This document shows, piece by piece, positions 4,452 to 5,491 of a stretch of DNA of 5,491 nt (position 1 is its first letter; the number at the start of each line of letters is the position of its first letter). The stretch is from an uncultured Ruminococcus sp. (lineage in GTDB: Bacteria; Bacillota; Clostridia; Oscillospirales; Acutalibacteraceae). A program made the translations under genes and the position numbers. Location: assembly GCA_902783065.1 (NCBI GenBank), contig CACZPV010000299.1:1-5491 (forward strand). The letters run 5' to 3'. The notes beneath the pieces are model-generated. The model was not told the DNA's origin. It was given only the letters and a program-made list of their open reading frames with translations, and ran no database searches.

Positions 4452-5491
4452 TTATGTGTGGCAGGGATTCTGCATGGTTTGTTTCAGCTGATCAAGCGTT
4501 ACACCGTATTTTTCAGCAATATCTCTGGCATAGCTGATACCTTCCGGCGGTGAAACTAATACCTTGTAAGTACGCTGTCCTTCGTATATACCTGTAATCA
4601 GTGATGCTGCTTTCAGCCGTCCATTCACAGAATTTATAACCTCCGGCTTCATAGCAAGTTCGTGCATATGAGTGTTAAAAATAGTTCGTGCCCCCAATAT
4701 GCAAAGTGCTTGTAAAACGTCCTTCGCAATATACAATCCCTCGCTGAATGATGTTGATGCAAGCGGTTCATTAAAAAGCAAAAGGCTTTGACTTGTTGCT
4801 TTTGAGAAAATCTCATTTATCCTCTTGGATTCTTCACCAAGACGTCCCAGATCGACAGTCATGTTTTCGTCTGCCGGGAAATGTGTGAAGATGTTATCAC
4901 ACGGTGATAGTACCATATGCTTTGCAGGGACATATATTCCGTGCTGTGCCATCAGGAAAAGCAGTCCGATTGTTTGTGTAAATGTCGTTTTACCGCCTCG
5001 GTTTGGTCCTGTCATTATGTAAACACCGTGTTCTGTGGTAAATTCAAAGTCGTTTTTAATAATATCAAGTTTTTTCTCTTTTAAGATTCCCAGGGTAAGG
5101 TTTATGTTATATATTTCTGTAGAATTAAACGTACAGTTTATTTCATCGAGAATTTCCGGTCTGGACATAGGAAGTCCTGCTTCGGTTACACGGCTGCAGA
5201 AGTCTGCCCATCTGATGTAGAACAAGAGTTCGGGAATGAATTTTGTCAAGCTGTATGCGCTGATATCGACATATTTTGAAAGCGTTGATTTCAGATGCTT
5301 TACAGTTTTGCCCAACATATCCGTTACAGAGCGGCTTAGATTCTTCATTAAGGGATCTTCCTCAGCGGATTTGCCGGGAGTATGGAGTTTTGTCATGCTT
5401 CCGGTACCCACATTTATCAACTCAGTAAATTTTGAACAAAAGCCAAGAAAGTTTTCAAGAATCCCTGAATGGTCAAACTTATCTTCGTTTA
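4452..5491 (-). CDS. MutS-family ATPase, C-terminal part (5' end outside the window)
   Basis: The frame stays open to the window edge, giving 345 visible C-terminal residues and no start. A TTG at 5420 could be read as a start, but nothing supports it and the upstream codons look coding. Counting from the edge, a helical lever-type region precedes a MutS ATPase domain. It has the P-loop TGPNRGGKTT (160-169; 4983-5012), the Walker B region LLLFNEPLASTS (236-247) and the His motif NTHMHELA (272-279). ABC-type MutS proteins use ATP to drive DNA-lesion or branched-DNA responses. Classical MutS has Asp-Glu in Walker B, while this protein has Asn-Glu, which suggests a divergent MutS-related family rather than the mismatch-repair MutS itself. 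The stop is followed by repeat copy B and the esterase gene. Mismatch-binding or nuclease domains cannot be judged because the N-terminal part is missing. Confidence 0.85.
   Translation of the reverse strand, partial: NEDKFDHSGILENFLGFCSKFTELINVGTGSMTKLHTPGKSAEEDPLMKNLSRSVTDMLGKTVKHLKSTLSKYVDISAYSLTKFIPELLFYIRWADFCSRVTEAGLPMSRPEILDEINCTFNSTEIYNINLTLGILKEKKLDIIKNDFEFTTEHGVYIMTGPNRGGKTTFTQTIGLLFLMAQHGIYVPAKHMVLSPCDNIFTHFPADENMTVDLGRLGEESKRINEIFSKATSQSLLLFNEPLASTSFSEGLYIAKDVLQALCILGARTIFNTHMHELAMKPEVINSVNGRLKAASLITGIYEGQRTYKVLVSPPEGISYARDIAEKYGVTLDQLKQTMQNPCHT

Noticed and set aside
5391..5420. TTG at 5420 or ATG at 5396-5394 as the true start of the MutS-like gene
   Set aside because: The reading frame continues without a stop to the window edge, no ribosome-binding site precedes either codon, and MutS-family proteins are much longer than the visible part.

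Overview
The window looks like an AT-rich chromosomal segment from a Gram-positive Clostridia-type anaerobe, possibly Ruminococcus/Oscillospiraceae-like. I infer this from the low GC, strong AGGAGG-type ribosome-binding sites, consensus sigma-A promoters, short U-tailed hairpin terminators, and the protein styles (Firmicutes-type nicotinate phosphoribosyltransferase, small XRE repressor, truncated-looking MutS-family ATPase). The species is not proven. There are five real protein genes and no rRNA, tRNA, CRISPR array, transposase or phage gene.

Layout, left to right. Positions 39-2371 carry a two-gene NAD salvage unit on the minus strand: a nicotinamidase-like hydrolase (pncA-like, transcribed first) and nicotinate phosphoribosyltransferase (pncB). 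It is driven by a perfect TTGACA-17-TATAAT promoter at 2411-2439. Together the two enzymes would turn nicotinamide into nicotinate and then nicotinate mononucleotide. An AT-rich divergent intergenic region (2372-2808) holds that promoter, several small inverted repeats and a promoter for the rightward XRE-type regulator gene (2809-3057), which ends at a strong terminator. Positions 3058-3411 are noncoding: the XRE terminator, an inverted-repeat element, and a terminator serving the leftward esterase gene (3412-4257). Upstream of the esterase, a MutS-family ATPase gene runs leftward and is cut by the right edge of the window (4452-5491+).

The most interesting feature is not a gene. Two intergenic gaps, pncA-pncB and mutS-like-esterase, are nearly filled by copies of the same repeat (1511-1703 and 4285-4436). 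The copies have the same orientation relative to the flanking genes and lie at similar distances from the stop codon on one side and the start codon on the other. They share an identical 33-base block able to form a hairpin. One end carries a motif close to GTTTCACGGATTCAGGT, which also appears as the inverted ends of the element at 3135-3243. So the window contains at least three members of a dispersed, structured intergenic repeat family, either a small non-autonomous mobile element or an RNA-level element. I could not search other genomes for it. The genes themselves look ordinary, apart from an Asn in place of the Walker B Asp in the MutS-like protein.
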